From positions 23,566-87,565 of the forward strand of contig JAJEAL010000140.1 in assembly GCA_022822785.1 (NCBI GenBank): 64,000 nt of DNA, written 5' to 3'. Both the position numbers and the translations under genes were made by a program. Position 1 is the stretch's first letter, and each line of letters starts with the position of its first letter. Origin of the DNA: Candidatus Poribacteria bacterium. Lineage in GTDB: Bacteria > Poribacteria > WGA-4E > PCPOR2b. Under the pieces are notes generated by a model, which worked only from the letters and a program-made list of their open reading frames with translations, did not search any database and had not been told where the DNA came from. This document shows positions 8,832 to 16,600 of the stretch, piece after piece.

Positions 8832-9530
8832 ATGATCAAAAAATTCTTCAAACGGTTGGACATCCGCTTGATTGGTATTTTCATCGTCATCGCGTTACTG
8901 TGGAATACACCGGTTGTTTATCCACTCAAGATTTTTGTCGTTTTTATGCACGAAGTCAGTCACGGCTTGGCAGCGATCGCAACAGGCGGCAGTATCAAAG
9001 AGATTCAGATTGTCCAACAAGAAGGTGGGCACGCGATTACGCTAGGCGGTTCACGTTTCTGGACACTTACCGCAGGCTATCTTGGAAGCCTATTGTGGGG
9101 CGGACTGATTCTTATTCTCGCGGCACGGACGCATCTCGGCAAATTGATTAGTGCTGTTATCGGCATAGGTATGATCCTTATTTCAGCCTTCTATCTACGA
9201 AACACGTTTGGTTTTCTATTCGGAGTTGGGTTTGGCGGAGCACTAATCCTTGTAGGTAGATTCCTGCCGGAGTCGATTAATGAGTGGCTGCTCCGCATAA
9301 TCGGTTTGACCAGCTGCCTTTATGCCATTCTCGACATCAAGAGTGATGTTTTAGATCGTTCCCACCTTCAATCCGATGCCCGTATGCTGCACGAAGAGGT
9401 GACGCCGTACATCCCGACTATTGTGTGGGGGGTACTCTGGATGATAATTGCAATAGTGGTGACCCTATGGGTCCTTTATATTGCCGGCAAAGGTAACAGA
9501 CAACAGGTTGTATTGGACAATGGAGATTGA
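8832..9530 (+). CDS. M50-type membrane metalloprotease-like protein
   Basis: A 232-residue integral membrane protein with HEVSH (HExxH zinc motif) in its second membrane segment region (FVVFMHEVSHGLAAIATGG), as in the M50B-like family of zinc proteases. At least six hydrophobic segments follow. The N-terminal segment is IRLIGIFIVIALLW. The ATG at 8832 is preferred; an upstream TTG at 8775 would add a non-hydrophobic leader. The TGA overlaps closely with the next gene (three bases apart), which suggests translational coupling with the SpoU methylase. Substrate unknown. Confidence 0.75.
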   Translation: MIKKFFKRLDIRLIGIFIVIALLWNTPVVYPLKIFVVFMHEVSHGLAAIATGGSIKEIQIVQQEGGHAITLGGSRFWTLTAGYLGSLLWGGLILILAARTHLGKLISAVIGIGMILISAFYLRNTFGFLFGVGFGGALILVGRFLPESINEWLLRIIGLTSCLYAILDIKSDVLDRSHLQSDARMLHEEVTPYIPTIVWGVLWMIIAIVVTLWVLYIAGKGNRQQVVLDNGD

Positions 9531-9533
9531 ATT

Positions 9534-10046
9534 TTGAAACAGTTACGTGGCAAACCGCTCAAGGATTTTCTCAAGAAGGCATCGCGTCCCAATCGAGAAC
9601 TCATCTTTATATTGCAGGATGTCGAAGATCCGGTCAACGTCGGATCGGCGTTTCGGATTGCGGATGCAGCCGGGGTGCGCCGAGTCATTCTGACAGGCAT
9701 CAGCGCACGTCCACCGCACCCGTTGATTCGGAAGGTCGGCCGGGGCAGGGATCGGCGGGCGAAATGGAGCTATACGGAACAGGCAGCGGATGCAATTTTG
9801 GATCTGAAAGCAGAGGGATATGTTAGTTGTGCACTAGAGATTACCGCAGCATCCGTGTTGTACACCGAAGCCGAATACCCGGATAAGCTCTGTCTAATCG
9901 TTGGACATGAAGACCACGGCGTGACGAAGCGGACCCTTGCTGTCTGTGACATGACAATCTATATTCCGATGTATGGCAAGGGCGCTTCGATGAACGTGCA
10001 TGTATCGTTGGGAATTGCTGCATACCATATCTTGCACAGCCGTTAA
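9534..10046 (+). CDS. SpoU/TrmH-family RNA 2'-O-methyltransferase
   Basis: A 170-residue SPOUT methylase that uses S-adenosylmethionine. The three family motifs are visible: NVGSAFRIADAAGVRRVIL (motif 1, with the catalytic Arg), LIVGHEDHGV (motif 2) and IYIPMYGKGASMNVHVSLGI (motif 3, the knot). The N-terminal RNA-binding extension of TrmH is absent. The start codon is TTG, with GGAGA seven bases upstream, inside the end of the previous gene. tRNA is the more likely substrate than rRNA for such a compact member, but this cannot be decided from sequence alone. Confidence 0.9.
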   Translation: MKQLRGKPLKDFLKKASRPNRELIFILQDVEDPVNVGSAFRIADAAGVRRVILTGISARPPHPLIRKVGRGRDRRAKWSYTEQAADAILDLKAEGYVSCALEITAASVLYTEAEYPDKLCLIVGHEDHGVTKRTLAVCDMTIYIPMYGKGASMNVHVSLGIAAYHILHSR

Positions 10047-10057
10047 GGAGGAAAACG

Positions 10058-11077
10058 ATGAAACTAAAAGTTGGTGTTGTGGGGCTAGGGCGCGGACGTG
10101 TATACCTAGACCGCTTCTCAGAGCAGGCACGAGCGGAGGTGGTTGCGGTGTGCGATATGGATAGATCTCGGTTAGCGGCGGCTGACTGTCCGACCGATGC
10201 GTCTAGATATACACATTATGAAGAATTCCTGAAACATGATCTGGATATAGCGGTTATCTGCACGGAGATGCCGCAACACGCTGAACACACAATCGCCGCA
10301 TTGGAAGACGGGAAGCACGTCCTCTGTGAAGTGCCGGCAGCGTACACACTCTCAGAGTGTGAGGCGATTGTCCACGCTGTCAAAAAGACCGGATTGAAAT
10401 ATATGCTCGCCGAAAACTGCTGCTATAGCGATATGCACCAAGCATGGAAAGCGCAGATTGATGCCGGCGAGCTCGGCAAGATTATCTACGCAGAAGCCGA
10501 GTATATCCACGACTGCCGCGGCCTGATGCGGCGTGAGGATGGGACGTTGACATGGCGTGCCAAGATGCCGCCAATTCAATACTGCACACATAGCCTCGGA
10601 CCGCTACTTTTTTTAATGGGGGACCGGTGCGTAGCAGCGACCGGACTAAATACCGGTTCTAACATCGCACCCGACCTCGGCGCAATCGACCTTGAGGTTG
10701 GACTGTTTCAGATGGAGAGCGGGGCGGTTGTCAAGATTTTGTGCGGTTTCTCGATTGAGCGTCACCCGGCATTCCACTGGTATGTGATCTACGGCACAAA
10801 TGGTGCGTTAGAAAGCAAACGTCAGTATAAGGAAAGGGATAGTGGATACTTCCGAGGGATAGTCCCCGACCGAGAGATGACACCCTTTACGAGTGATGAC
10901 AGTGGGCACGGAATCGCCGAGAGCAGAATCGTTGACGGATTCGTTGAATCTATCCTGAACGATACAAAACCACCAATTGATGTTTACGAATCGATGGATT
11001 ACACTGCACCGGGGATTTGTGCACACCTCTCCGCTGAAAGGGAGGGCGCGGTTGTGCCGGTGCCGGATTATCGGTGA
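10058..11077 (+). CDS. Gfo/Idh/MocA-family NAD(P)-dependent oxidoreductase
   Basis: A 339-residue protein with an N-terminal Rossmann fold (VGVVGLGRGRVYLDRF; GxGxxx), the conserved EVPAAYT motif that replaces the usual EKP (HVLCEVPAAYTLSECEAI), and a C-terminal alpha/beta domain with AENCCYSDMHQAWKA and HSLGPLLFLMGDR. Such enzymes oxidise or rearrange sugars, inositols and related polyols. GGAGG six bases before the ATG supports the start. It follows the SpoU gene by 11 bases in the same direction, so it is probably the third gene of an operon that starts with the M50-like gene. Substrate unknown. Confidence 0.9.
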   Translation: MKLKVGVVGLGRGRVYLDRFSEQARAEVVAVCDMDRSRLAAADCPTDASRYTHYEEFLKHDLDIAVICTEMPQHAEHTIAALEDGKHVLCEVPAAYTLSECEAIVHAVKKTGLKYMLAENCCYSDMHQAWKAQIDAGELGKIIYAEAEYIHDCRGLMRREDGTLTWRAKMPPIQYCTHSLGPLLFLMGDRCVAATGLNTGSNIAPDLGAIDLEVGLFQMESGAVVKILCGFSIERHPAFHWYVIYGTNGALESKRQYKERDSGYFRGIVPDREMTPFTSDDSGHGIAESRIVDGFVESILNDTKPPIDVYESMDYTAPGICAHLSAEREGAVVPVPDYR

Positions 11078-11120
11078 ACCGGTTGTGGAATGCAGATGTG
11101 TGTTCCCTGCTAAAATTGTT

Positions 11121-12149
11121 TCACGCTTTTTCAAACGCTATGATATCCCGATGAATCTTACCGGAGATCCGCTCGCGTAGGTCAGCATCGGCGAAACGTT
11201 GGCGAAATCCGTGTTTCCGAATCAGATCGAGCACCGTTTCGCGCCGCAATGTGTTCACGTTATAAGCAACCACAACCGTTCCGTTGGGTTTGAGCAGGCG
11301 TTTCCAACTCGGCAGCGCGGCATCCAGTAGTCCATCTAGTGGAATCGGCGTGAGTTTCTCGTTTCGGCTTCCGGCGCGGACTCCGTAAGGGAAATCCGTG
11401 ATTAAACTATCGAATTGCTGATTAGGTAGATAGCGGTGCGCTTCTCGTGTGTCCCCATTGATAATCTGATACCGGTTTTGGGAGGGACCGTGTGTTAAGA
11501 AAAAGTGAGACGTTCCATCGTGAGACTCTTCAAAATGGTTTCCAAGGCGCTGCAAAAGTTTTCGGAGATTTTCGGCACTCCGTTTTGAAGCGGTGGGTGA
11601 AATCTCTAGTGTCGCACCATCAACTCCTCTTAGCACACATTCAAAAAGTGTCTGCCCATAACCGCCCATCGGATCTAGGACACAATCGATGGGTGCCCCA
11701 TTATAACTGAGATTCAGCATCGCACGAATCAGGTAAGGCGACTGCCGGGCCGGGGATTGGTAATCAAACGCTTGGGGCGCGATGGTAGCAACCCAATTCT
11801 TGTTGAGCGTGAGGATTGACTGACGTGCTCCAGATTCAATAAACTCACAAAAAGTATCGTAATCCTGCCGTAGCAACCCTGCTGTCCGTTGGTCCTGGTT
11901 GGCCGCCCTATCCTCCCACATGAACGTCTCAATCTGTGTCAGAAAGGTCAGCCATCGGCATCGCTCGATTTCTTCAGGGCTCAACTCACCTTCATGCCAG
12001 ACGATAGTGCCCGGCGGATAGATCTCCGGCGTTGCTAACTCAATGACACGCGGTAGGAGGTTCACAATTTCGGCCTCAGACAACCGGCCGACGATTCCCT
12101 CGTGACCGCTGACCTGCTTGTATTGGAAGTAGTAAAGTGATGGGTTCAT
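11121..12149 (-). CDS. Putative RNA/DNA methylase (TRM11/UPF0020-like)
   Basis: A 342-residue SAM-dependent methylase. The SAM site is VLDPMGGYGQTLFECVLRG; the catalytic motif reads DFPYG (usual form D/N-PPY) in FDSLITDFPYGVRAG; WKRLLKPNGTVVVAYNVNT follows. The layout, long N-terminal part before a C-terminal methylase, fits the TRM11-like group that methylates guanine in tRNA; the Phe in DFPYG is a departure from DPPYG. Preferred start is ATG 12149 (MNPSLYYFQYKQVSGHEG); the 23 codons upstream come from a hairpin repeat. No Shine-Dalgarno is seen there; the repeat itself provides the 5' sequence. Convergent with the oxidoreductase gene on its left. Confidence 0.8.
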   Translation of the reverse strand: MNPSLYYFQYKQVSGHEGIVGRLSEAEIVNLLPRVIELATPEIYPPGTIVWHEGELSPEEIERCRWLTFLTQIETFMWEDRAANQDQRTAGLLRQDYDTFCEFIESGARQSILTLNKNWVATIAPQAFDYQSPARQSPYLIRAMLNLSYNGAPIDCVLDPMGGYGQTLFECVLRGVDGATLEISPTASKRSAENLRKLLQRLGNHFEESHDGTSHFFLTHGPSQNRYQIINGDTREAHRYLPNQQFDSLITDFPYGVRAGSRNEKLTPIPLDGLLDAALPSWKRLLKPNGTVVVAYNVNTLRRETVLDLIRKHGFRQRFADADLRERISGKIHRDIIAFEKA

Positions 12150-12160
12150 TTTAAAAGAAA

Positions 12161-12236
12161 GTGCAAAACGTAAAGAGAAACCGAGTTTTTTCTTGAAAAC
12201 TCGGTTTCTGTTGCACAATTCCTTAACATGAGCGAA
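12161..12236 (+). repeat. Dispersed hairpin repeat, copy 1 (GAAACCGAGTTTT family)
   Basis: Arms AGAAACCGAGTTTT at 12176-12189 and AAAACTCGGTTTCT at 12196-12209 pair perfectly over 14 bp with a six-base loop. They are flanked by GTGCAAAACG on the left and TTGCACAATTCCTTAACATG on the right, so GTGCAA/TTGCAC forms an outer stem. The left edge continues into the CATTTTAAAAGAAAGTG end that carries the start codon of the methylase gene at 12149. Other copies: 50820 and 54223, with a decayed one at 42390. Confidence 0.85.
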
Positions 12237-12248
12237 AAGAAAAAAGGA

Positions 12249-12278
12249 TTGACAGGAACCGAAAGGGCGTATTAGAGT
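12249..12278 (+). promoter_or_regulatory. Possible sigma-70 promoter for the small cytochrome gene
   Basis: TTGACA at 12249-12254 matches the -35 consensus. A weak -10 (TAGAGT at 12273-12278) follows 18 bases later. The cytochrome ATG is 33 bases further on. Only the -35 box is strong. Confidence 0.35.
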
Positions 12279-12310
12279 ATATCCACTTGAGACTCTCAGG
12301 AGAAATATAG

Positions 12311-12670
12311 ATGCGTGAACCCGTTGTTTGGATTTCAGTGATATTGGTAATCAGTTTAATGGTAATTATAACCGTTTTATTGGTGAGGATGCCACCAGCG
12401 ACCCCGAAAATTTATCCAGCCGATAAGGGTCCCAACTTTATTGATGTGTCCACCTATTCGCCAGAAATGCAGGAAAACTACAAGCTGTTTGAGCAAAAAT
12501 GTAGTCGCTGTCACACCCTCGCTCGCGCTATTAATTCCGAATTTGTTGGGGAAGAGTGGCGAAGGTATGTCTACAAAATGATGCGGAAACCGGGGTCGGG
12601 GTTGACACCGAAAACTTCCGAGCCGATTATTAAGTTTCTGATTTACGATTCGCAAACACGAAGAAAGTGA
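12311..12670 (+). CDS. Small membrane-anchored c-type cytochrome
   Basis: A 119-residue protein with one N-terminal membrane segment (WISVILVISLMVIITVLLV) and a single haem-binding motif CSRCH in LFEQKCSRCHTLARAINSE. Downstream, WRRYVYKMMRKPGSGL supplies a Met that may be the second axial ligand. The haem domain would lie in the periplasm. Size and layout fit a monohaem electron carrier; its partner is not in the window. AGGAG lies nine bases before the ATG. Confidence 0.8.
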   Translation: MREPVVWISVILVISLMVIITVLLVRMPPATPKIYPADKGPNFIDVSTYSPEMQENYKLFEQKCSRCHTLARAINSEFVGEEWRRYVYKMMRKPGSGLTPKTSEPIIKFLIYDSQTRRK

Positions 12671-12774
12671 GAGCCAAATGCTAACTAGATCACAGACTCA
12701 AGACATCACAGCATTGCCATGATACTAATTCTCACACTTTAACAGATATCATGTTATCAATCGGAGATGCAGCC

Positions 12775-12962
12775 ATGAAACCTAAAATGACAATGGTCTA
12801 CTGGAAATCGGATAAATTTTGGTTAGGAAAACTCCTTGAACACCCAGAAATAATGACGCCTATCTTTTAATGGCTATGGATGATGTGTCTGAAGAACATC
12901 AGGTAATTGACAAGCACTCACAAGGGAAAAGAGAATGGCATTCAGCGACTTTCAAAATATAG
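12775..12962 (+). pseudogene. HicB-like antitoxin remnant with internal deletion
   Basis: The first frame reads MKPKMTMVYWKSDKFWLGKL then LEHPEIMT and stops at 12870. A second frame from 12852 continues with NDAYLLMAMDDVSEEHQV up to TAG 12960. Intact relatives of this HicB-like group read ...HPEIMTQGETLEELEENIRDAYLLMVMDDVPEEHQV, so about 15 codons (the ETLEELEEN helix) have been lost together with the frame. No HicA partner is visible. The 3' end runs into the start of the next gene. Confidence 0.65.
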
Positions 12963-13540
12963 AACAGGTGATTAAGCAATATCCCCTCGAAATTAGGGGC
13001 GAGAACTTTATACCCGATGTGGAACTTGAACTGCCAGAACTGTTCATTGAAAATCTGAATTTTTCGCTGGAAATGAGATCTGTGGACGAAAGTGAAGCCT
13101 TCTTTCGTGAGAACTTTATTTTTCCATTCTTGCATCAAACGTGGAAACGCCATCGGAAATTAAAACTCTGGTCACACAAGTCTTTAGTCTATAATCAAGA
13201 ATTGTATGGCGAACCTGATTACTTAGTATCCGCTGTGATTGAAGGTGTCATTGATAAACTGATAAATAAACCCTTTCTAGCAGTTGCTGAAGCGAAGAAG
13301 GAGGATTTTACCAAAGGATGGGCACAATGTCTTGCAGAGATGATCGCTTGTCAAAAGATAAATGCAGATGAAAGCGTGGTAATTTATGGAATCGTTCCAA
13401 CAGGGCTCGTTTGGGAGTTTGGCAAGCTAGAGCAGGACACTTTTACCAAACATATTTTCTCCTACTCCATTAGGGATCCGAATCAGATCTTTGGCATTTT
13501 AGACTTCATTTTTGCGGAGTGTGAAAAACAGATAACTTAG
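12935..13540 (+). CDS. Hypothetical protein, PD-(D/E)XK-nuclease-like
   Basis: A 201-residue protein. The stretch GEPDYLVSAVIEGVIDKLIN followed by FLAVAEAKKEDFTKGWAQCL has the D...(E/D)xK layout of a PD-(D/E)XK nuclease fold (D in EPDY, EAK in VAEAKKE, then Q in AQC). Proteins of this type are common as stand-alone genes in cyanobacteria and other bacteria with many repeats, and their function is unknown. AGGGAAAAG lies just upstream of the ATG. It overlaps the tail of the HicB remnant. Confidence 0.6.
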   Translation: MAFSDFQNIEQVIKQYPLEIRGENFIPDVELELPELFIENLNFSLEMRSVDESEAFFRENFIFPFLHQTWKRHRKLKLWSHKSLVYNQELYGEPDYLVSAVIEGVIDKLINKPFLAVAEAKKEDFTKGWAQCLAEMIACQKINADESVVIYGIVPTGLVWEFGKLEQDTFTKHIFSYSIRDPNQIFGILDFIFAECEKQIT

Positions 13541-13617
13541 GAATAGCTATTAAATATTAGAACACGCCAGCGGGGTACAAGACGGATTTATCTTCGCGCT
13601 TTGTACTTTCTTTTGAC

Positions 13618-14442
13618 ATGAGCCAAGAAGAGAGAACTACGATGGAAAAACATATAATCACACAACCGGACGAAATGGAGTGGATCAATATCGCCGCAGG
13701 TGAGTTCATCATGGGGTCGGATGCAGCGCAGGAAGGTCGGATCAAGGAGCTTGACTCCGAATTTCCCGATGAGTGGCTTGCGCGCGAGCAACCACAGCGA
13801 GCGGTCTATCTCTCCGAATATACCATTGCGAAATACACGGTGACCAACCGGCAATTCAAGGCGTTTGTCGATGAGACCGGCTATCGGACGGAACGGGAAT
13901 TAGATGGCCTCGGCAAATCGATCTGGTATAAGCTGCGTGAAGCCCCACTGGAGGAGAGGCTTGATCACCCCGTTGTATGTGTCACGCGTAAGGATGCGCT
14001 CGCCTACTGTGAGTGGTTCAGCAGGAAAACAGGAATCGAAATAGGCTTGCCGACTGAGGCGCAGTGGGAGAAGGCAGCGCGAGGCTGTGACGGGCGGATT
14101 TGGCCCTGGGGAAATGAATTCGACGAAGACAGATGCAATATCGCCGGGAAGGGGACAACGCCCGTTGGCAGTTATCCGCAGGGTGGGTCACCTTATGGCC
14201 TTATGGATTGCGCTGCCAATGTTTGGGAGTGGTGCCACGACTGGTTTGCCACAGACTACTACCACCATGCTCCGCCTCATAATCCCCAGGGTCCTGATAG
14301 CGGCGAATATTACGTGGTGCGCGGTGGCTCATGGTATCGGGGACGACGGAGCGCGTGCAGCGTCCGAACTGCCGCTCGTTTTCGACACTACATCGCGTGT
14401 TACACATTCGGCTTTCGCGTGGTTAAGAAATTCGATCTGTAA
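13618..14442 (+). CDS. SUMF1/formylglycine-generating-enzyme-like protein
   Basis: A 274-residue cytosolic protein of the SUMF1 fold. Visible motifs: MEWINIAAGEFIMGSD at the start, YTIAKYTVTNRQFKAFVDET, VTRKDALAYCEWFSRKTG, LPTEAQWEKAARG, WPWGNEFDEDRCNI, ANVWEWCHDWF, YVVRGGSWYRGRRSACSVR and FGFRVV at the end. True formylglycine-generating enzymes have two active-site Cys before the R-x-AAR element; only one (SACSVRTAAR) is seen, so sulfatase activation is doubtful. The start may be ATG 13642 instead; ATG 13618 coincides with the end of a hairpin-repeat fragment. The exported LRR gene follows 75 bases downstream in the same direction. Confidence 0.85.
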   Translation: MSQEERTTMEKHIITQPDEMEWINIAAGEFIMGSDAAQEGRIKELDSEFPDEWLAREQPQRAVYLSEYTIAKYTVTNRQFKAFVDETGYRTERELDGLGKSIWYKLREAPLEERLDHPVVCVTRKDALAYCEWFSRKTGIEIGLPTEAQWEKAARGCDGRIWPWGNEFDEDRCNIAGKGTTPVGSYPQGGSPYGLMDCAANVWEWCHDWFATDYYHHAPPHNPQGPDSGEYYVVRGGSWYRGRRSACSVRTAARFRHYIACYTFGFRVVKKFDL

Positions 14443-14517
14443 ATTTCTGATGTACAATTCGCCTCCCAAGTTGTATATAGCTTTTGGAATTTCCAATCCT
14501 TATAAAGGAGAGAGTCT

Positions 14518-16380
14518 ATGAACAAACAATTTCTTCGTTTCACCATTTTTCTATTGATGTGCCTTATTCTACCGTTGAGTGTAACGGCACAAGTTGTAGA
14601 AATTCCTGATCCAGGTCTTCGGGAAGCATTCGAGGAGGCTCTTGGCAAGTCTCCGGGGACACCAATTACGGTAAATGATATGCTAACTGTAAAATCGATT
14701 GATCGATGGGGTTGGGGATCTGGTCCCAATATAAGCAATCTAACAGGACTTGAGGCTGCAAACAATTTAGAACATTTGACAATTGCCCACAGATCCGTAT
14801 CAGATCTATCGCCGCTTGCAGGATTGACACGCCTTAGATTGCTATATTTGGGGCATAACGCGATATCAGACATCTCACCACTTGCGGGATTAACTAGTCT
14901 CAGCACTCTACTTTTTTATGGTAACAAGGTATCTGACCTCTCGCCGCTTGCAGGATTAACTAACTTAAAACATCTGAATATTCATAGCAACTCCATTTCG
15001 GACCTCTCGCCGCTTGCAAGATTAACCAACTTAGACTCTCTAGTTCTTGACAAGAACTCCTTTTCAGATCTATCACCGCTCGGAGGACTAACCAACCTAG
15101 AGACACTGTTTCTTCGTCGTAACTCCATCTCAGATTTGTCATCAATTACGGGATTGACGAAACTGGAAACATTGTATCTTAGCAATAACGCTATCTCCGA
15201 TTTATCGCCGCTCGTAGCAAACACGGGGTTGGGAGAGGGAGATACGATTTTCCTATTTGGAAATCCTTTGAGCACCATCTCAATCGACACACACATCCCC
15301 ACCCTCCGGAGTAGAGGCGTCACGGTGCATCGAACAACGCTCTACTTGCCCACTATCACCCCTGTCAGTGTTGGAGAAGCGTTCACGCTCGATCTTATCA
15401 TCGAAGATGTAGTCGATTTAGCGGGATGGCAACTCGATATCGAATTTAATTCTGCGGTGCTTTCAGCCATTTCTGTGGCCGAGGGCAATTTTCTTTCAAA
15501 GGAGGGTGGACAGACTTTCTTTTCGAGCGGCACCATTGATAACGCCAACGGCAAAATCAACGCCGTCAGCGCAGCGTTTCTTGGCATCGGTGATATCAGC
15601 GGAACAGGGATACTACTTTCAGTAACCTTTGAATCAAAGGCAGCCGGAGAAGGACGAGTAAAACTGCACAGTATCCAACTCAGTTCGGTCGATAGAGACG
15701 ACATTCCCAATGAGATTGCGGCTTATCCGTTTGACTTCAAACCCCGCTATGATGTCAATAAGGATGGACTGTTGAACATTCTGGACTTGATTAGCGTGAG
15801 CCAGAACTTGAGCCAAGCCAATCCACAAACGGATGTCGACGGGGACGGAACGGTTACTATTTTTGACCTCATCGCTGTCGCCCAACACCTAGGTGAATCA
15901 ATAACCTCCTTAGCGCCGGGTATAGGGCTGTGGTGGCACCTACCTGTCCTTGATTCTACAACAATCCAAAGGTGGATTGAGATGGCATACGCCGCAGATG
16001 ACGGATCGGAAACCTTTCGGCAAGGTATCGCCTATCTCAAACGATTGCTCTGGACCGTAAAGAATGCAGATGGGCATTCCTTACCTAGCAAAACCGCGCT
16101 GCTCGTAAACTACCCCAATCCATTTAACCCGGAGACGTGGATTCCATATCAACTCGCCCACGCTGCCGATGTTACACTTACGATTTATGACACAAAGGGG
16201 ATACTAGTGCGTCAACTGAATTTAGGATATCAGATGGCAGGCTATTACACAGATAGGACAAAAGCTGCCTATTGGGATGGACGCAACAACTTGGGCGAGG
16301 CGGTCGGAAGCGGGGTTTATTTCTACCAGTTAGAAACGGGGGATTATTCTGCTACGCGAAAGATGGTAATTCTGAAATAA
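14518..16380 (+). CDS. Exported LRR-cohesin-dockerin protein with type IX secretion sorting domain
   Basis: A 620-residue secreted protein; GGAGAG precedes the ATG. Order of parts: signal peptide (1-24, ending LPLSVTAQ); internalin-like leucine-rich repeats, about eight units of 22 residues (about 75-260; SDLSPLAGLTNLKHLNIHSN); a cohesin-like beta domain (about 276-390; VSVGEAFTLDLIIEDV ... GWQLDIEFNSAVLSAI); a type I dockerin (412-460) with two calcium loops, DVNKDGLLNILDL and DVDGDGTVTIFDL; and a C-terminal type IX sorting domain (528-620; YPNPFNPETWIPYQLAHAAD ... GVYFYQLETGDYSATRKM). The last part directs export by the type IX system. LRRs and cohesin/dockerin parts suggest adhesion or assembly on the cell surface. 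A SprA-like translocon gene is 26 kb downstream. Confidence 0.9.
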   Translation: MNKQFLRFTIFLLMCLILPLSVTAQVVEIPDPGLREAFEEALGKSPGTPITVNDMLTVKSIDRWGWGSGPNISNLTGLEAANNLEHLTIAHRSVSDLSPLAGLTRLRLLYLGHNAISDISPLAGLTSLSTLLFYGNKVSDLSPLAGLTNLKHLNIHSNSISDLSPLARLTNLDSLVLDKNSFSDLSPLGGLTNLETLFLRRNSISDLSSITGLTKLETLYLSNNAISDLSPLVANTGLGEGDTIFLFGNPLSTISIDTHIPTLRSRGVTVHRTTLYLPTITPVSVGEAFTLDLIIEDVVDLAGWQLDIEFNSAVLSAISVAEGNFLSKEGGQTFFSSGTIDNANGKINAVSAAFLGIGDISGTGILLSVTFESKAAGEGRVKLHSIQLSSVDRDDIPNEIAAYPFDFKPRYDVNKDGLLNILDLISVSQNLSQANPQTDVDGDGTVTIFDLIAVAQHLGESITSLAPGIGLWWHLPVLDSTTIQRWIEMAYAADDGSETFRQGIAYLKRLLWTVKNADGHSLPSKTALLVNYPNPFNPETWIPYQLAHAADVTLTIYDTKGILVRQLNLGYQMAGYYTDRTKAAYWDGRNNLGEAVGSGVYFYQLETGDYSATRKMVILK

Positions 16381-16600
16381 CCCGTATCACTTAGGATTTG
16401 CGCATTTCAGCGCAGCTAGCTGGCGCGGGGCAAGTCCGAAAAGGATCTCCGATGAATCGAGAGCAGGCCCATACCGGGGCTGCCCCGCCTCCGGTGCGCT
16501 GCGTAGGACCTATCGCTCTTTCGTCCAGTCACAATTACCATTTACAATTAGGCAAGCCGTATGCGGTGAAAATCACAGAACGGTTTAGATAGGAGGAAAA
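16381..16600. other. Gene-free stretch, no clear feature
   Basis: GC-rich intergenic DNA between two genes in the same direction. A GGGGCAAGTCCGA motif here recurs at about 32183, so it may be repeat debris. I see no terminator with a U tract and no RNA gene. Confidence 0.4.

Noticed and set aside
13618..14442. SUMF1-like protein as a GldK/GldJ component of the type IX system
   Set aside because: It has no signal or lipoprotein leader, so it is unlikely to be a GldK-type envelope protein, although the fold is similar.
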